Shown piece by piece: positions 62,701-64,000 of a stretch of DNA of 64,000 nucleotides (within the stretch, counting starts at the first letter, position 1; each line of letters begins with the position of its first letter). Source of the stretch: Adiantum capillus-veneris (taxonomy: Eukaryota; Streptophyta; Polypodiopsida; Polypodiales; Pteridaceae); assembly GCA_014529385.2 (NCBI GenBank), contig CM043966.1:41483537-41547536 (forward strand). The letters run 5' to 3'. A model generated the notes under the pieces. That model was given only the letters and a program-made list of their open reading frames with translations, made no database searches and was not told the origin of the DNA. The position numbers and the translations under genes are program-made.

Positions 62701-64000
62701 ATGGAAAGGGGTGGCCTACACATTGCAAGCCCTTTGAAAATGAGTATCTCGATCATGTTGAAGAAAAAACCCTTTCTCTTGGAGACAGACCCGCGGAAAA
62801 ATGGGTGTAAAGACCTCCCCACAAGCTGTAGAACCGTCACGTGGTGGGATTATTCTCACAACATATACGGTCGATATATGGAGTGGTAATGTAAATTTTG
62901 CTTCACAACAAAATCAGGCGGTGAACCACGTATTAGGGACCATTTTTTGGGTAGCATTAGAAAGAGTTGTAAGAAATATGAACATCCTCAGGCACCTGCA
63001 ATTGCAAAGCCTTTGAGAGAAGGCCTCACCAAAAAAGGTGGCAAGAGACAACAGATATATAGCTCCATTATGGATGCAAGTCAAGAGTAATGTAGTCAGA
63101 ACCAGATATTAACTCTGTTGATCCTGTGGTGACACCAACTAACCTTGGAGAAGAGCCTACACAGGGAGAGGAAATGTCAAGAAGTATTCCTTTTAACTGT
63201 CACAATGAAGGTGGACTTGGTCAAATGCATCAAAAATCATTGCATCAAAGCTTTCAGATGCAGTCTCTAGAAGAAGCACAAACTACACTCGCCAAAGCAA
63301 TATTCTTCACTTGGTCACGGTTGACAACAATCATTGGAAGGACGCTTGAAAGAAAACTGATGAGTTTGGCCCAAATTTTTAGCTCCTTATCACACGATAT
63401 GAAATGTTCTCTTGGAAAAATGTTACATCTAAGTCAAAGAGCGTGTTGCCAAAATAATACTTGGGAATATTTCGCTTTCAGGATGCACAATTGTGAGTGA
63501 TCGTTGGTTAAATGTTCAAAGAAGACCACTGATCAATGTAATGCTAGTTTGTCCAAAGGAAAAACGTTCATAAAGGCGATTGATAGTTTTTGTACAATTA
63601 AAAGTGGCAAATACATTTCTGAGGTCTAGATTAATGTAATTAAAGAAACTGGTGCTGAACATGTCATTCAAGTAGTCATGGACAATGCAAAGAATTGTCA
63701 AACCTCTAGTAAATAAATAAAGAAGTGCTTTCCATACATTTTTGCCAATGGTAGTAATATGCACACCTTTAACTTGGTACTGAAGGATCAATACACTAGT
63801 GACGAAACCACATGGTTCGCCAAAATAACTGACATAGCGCGTCAAGTTGTGAAATTTATCTTAAAACGACAAAGAGTGCTCGATTTGTACAGAATGTGCA
63901 TGTCAATGATGTTGAAACTTCCTACTATATCTCGGTTTTGCACGCATTTTTATACATTGGAATCACTTCTCCGCAATAAGTGCGTTGTGATTGACACTTT
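62701..64000 (+). pseudogene. hAT-family transposase (BED finger, DUF659), truncated by the window end
   Basis: 62885-62985 encodes CKFCFTTKSGGEPRIRDHFLG, shorter form CKFCFTTKSGG, a BED-like finger. From about 63491, after a CTTTCAG acceptor, the translation reads TIVSDRWLNVQRRPLINVML, then VIQVVMDNAKNC and a damaged HTFNLVLKD. This is the DUF659 and catalytic-core pattern of plant hAT transposases (SDGW and VTDNA blocks). Stops and frameshifts are present, so it is probably dead. It continues beyond 64000. Confidence 0.7.

Overview
The window is nuclear DNA from a plant with a large, repeat-choked genome. Evidence: GT-AG introns, TATA boxes, a plant-type TFIIS-N/MED26 gene, Ty3 and Copia LTR elements with initiator-Met-tRNA primer sites, a LINE, a CACTA element, a hAT element, and very long (GA/CT)n, (GT)n and (TA)n tracts. 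The tract density suggests a seed-free land plant (fern, lycophyte or bryophyte), but that is only an impression.

Layout. 0.5-2.4 kb: tandem repeat of about 277 bp carrying a perfect GGATCGCGATCC palindrome. 2.6-12.1 kb: decayed LTR elements, one CACTA end and a LINE endonuclease fragment. 12.48-13.27 kb: the one ordinary-looking host gene, an intronless MED26-like gene. 13.97-25.80 kb: the highlight, a putative 11.8-kb DNA transposon bounded by inverted repeats. 26-28.3 kb: GA tracts and small repeats. 30.9-31.5 kb: a decayed FCP1-like fragment. 31.5-58.1 kb: a degenerate minisatellite field invaded by one Ty3 element, which was later split with its halves inverted. Its 5' LTR was then hit by a complete 12.6-kb CACTA element. 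At 55.2-57.7 kb, an FCP1-like and a SET-domain sequence sit in the minisatellite on the minus strand. 59.3-64.0 kb: a hAT (BED/DUF659) element with a duplicated front part, running off the window.

The 13.97-25.80 kb element carries four genes. An unknown gene and a transposase-like gene point inward from the two ends. In the centre, a divergent pair flanks a microsatellite region: an unknown plus-strand gene, and a minus-strand gene whose first 139 codons are an unmistakable histone H3 homologue. This H3 keeps the ARTK and TARK tail landmarks and the LPFQR, ALQEA and HRVTIM core landmarks. It is joined in frame, through consensus introns, to a Ulp1-type (C48) SUMO-protease domain. It is followed on the same strand by an acidic linker and an FCP1/HAD phosphatase-like domain. 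A mobile element encoding an H3-SUMO-protease fusion beside a phosphatase-like protein suggests chromatin manipulation by the transposon. That function is inference; the domain order and splice phases are read from the sequence. Two more FCP1-like copies lie elsewhere in the window, one just downstream of a SET domain.

Most element genes carry one or two in-frame stops, so the copies look old. The H3-protease reading frame and the central plus-strand gene remain open.
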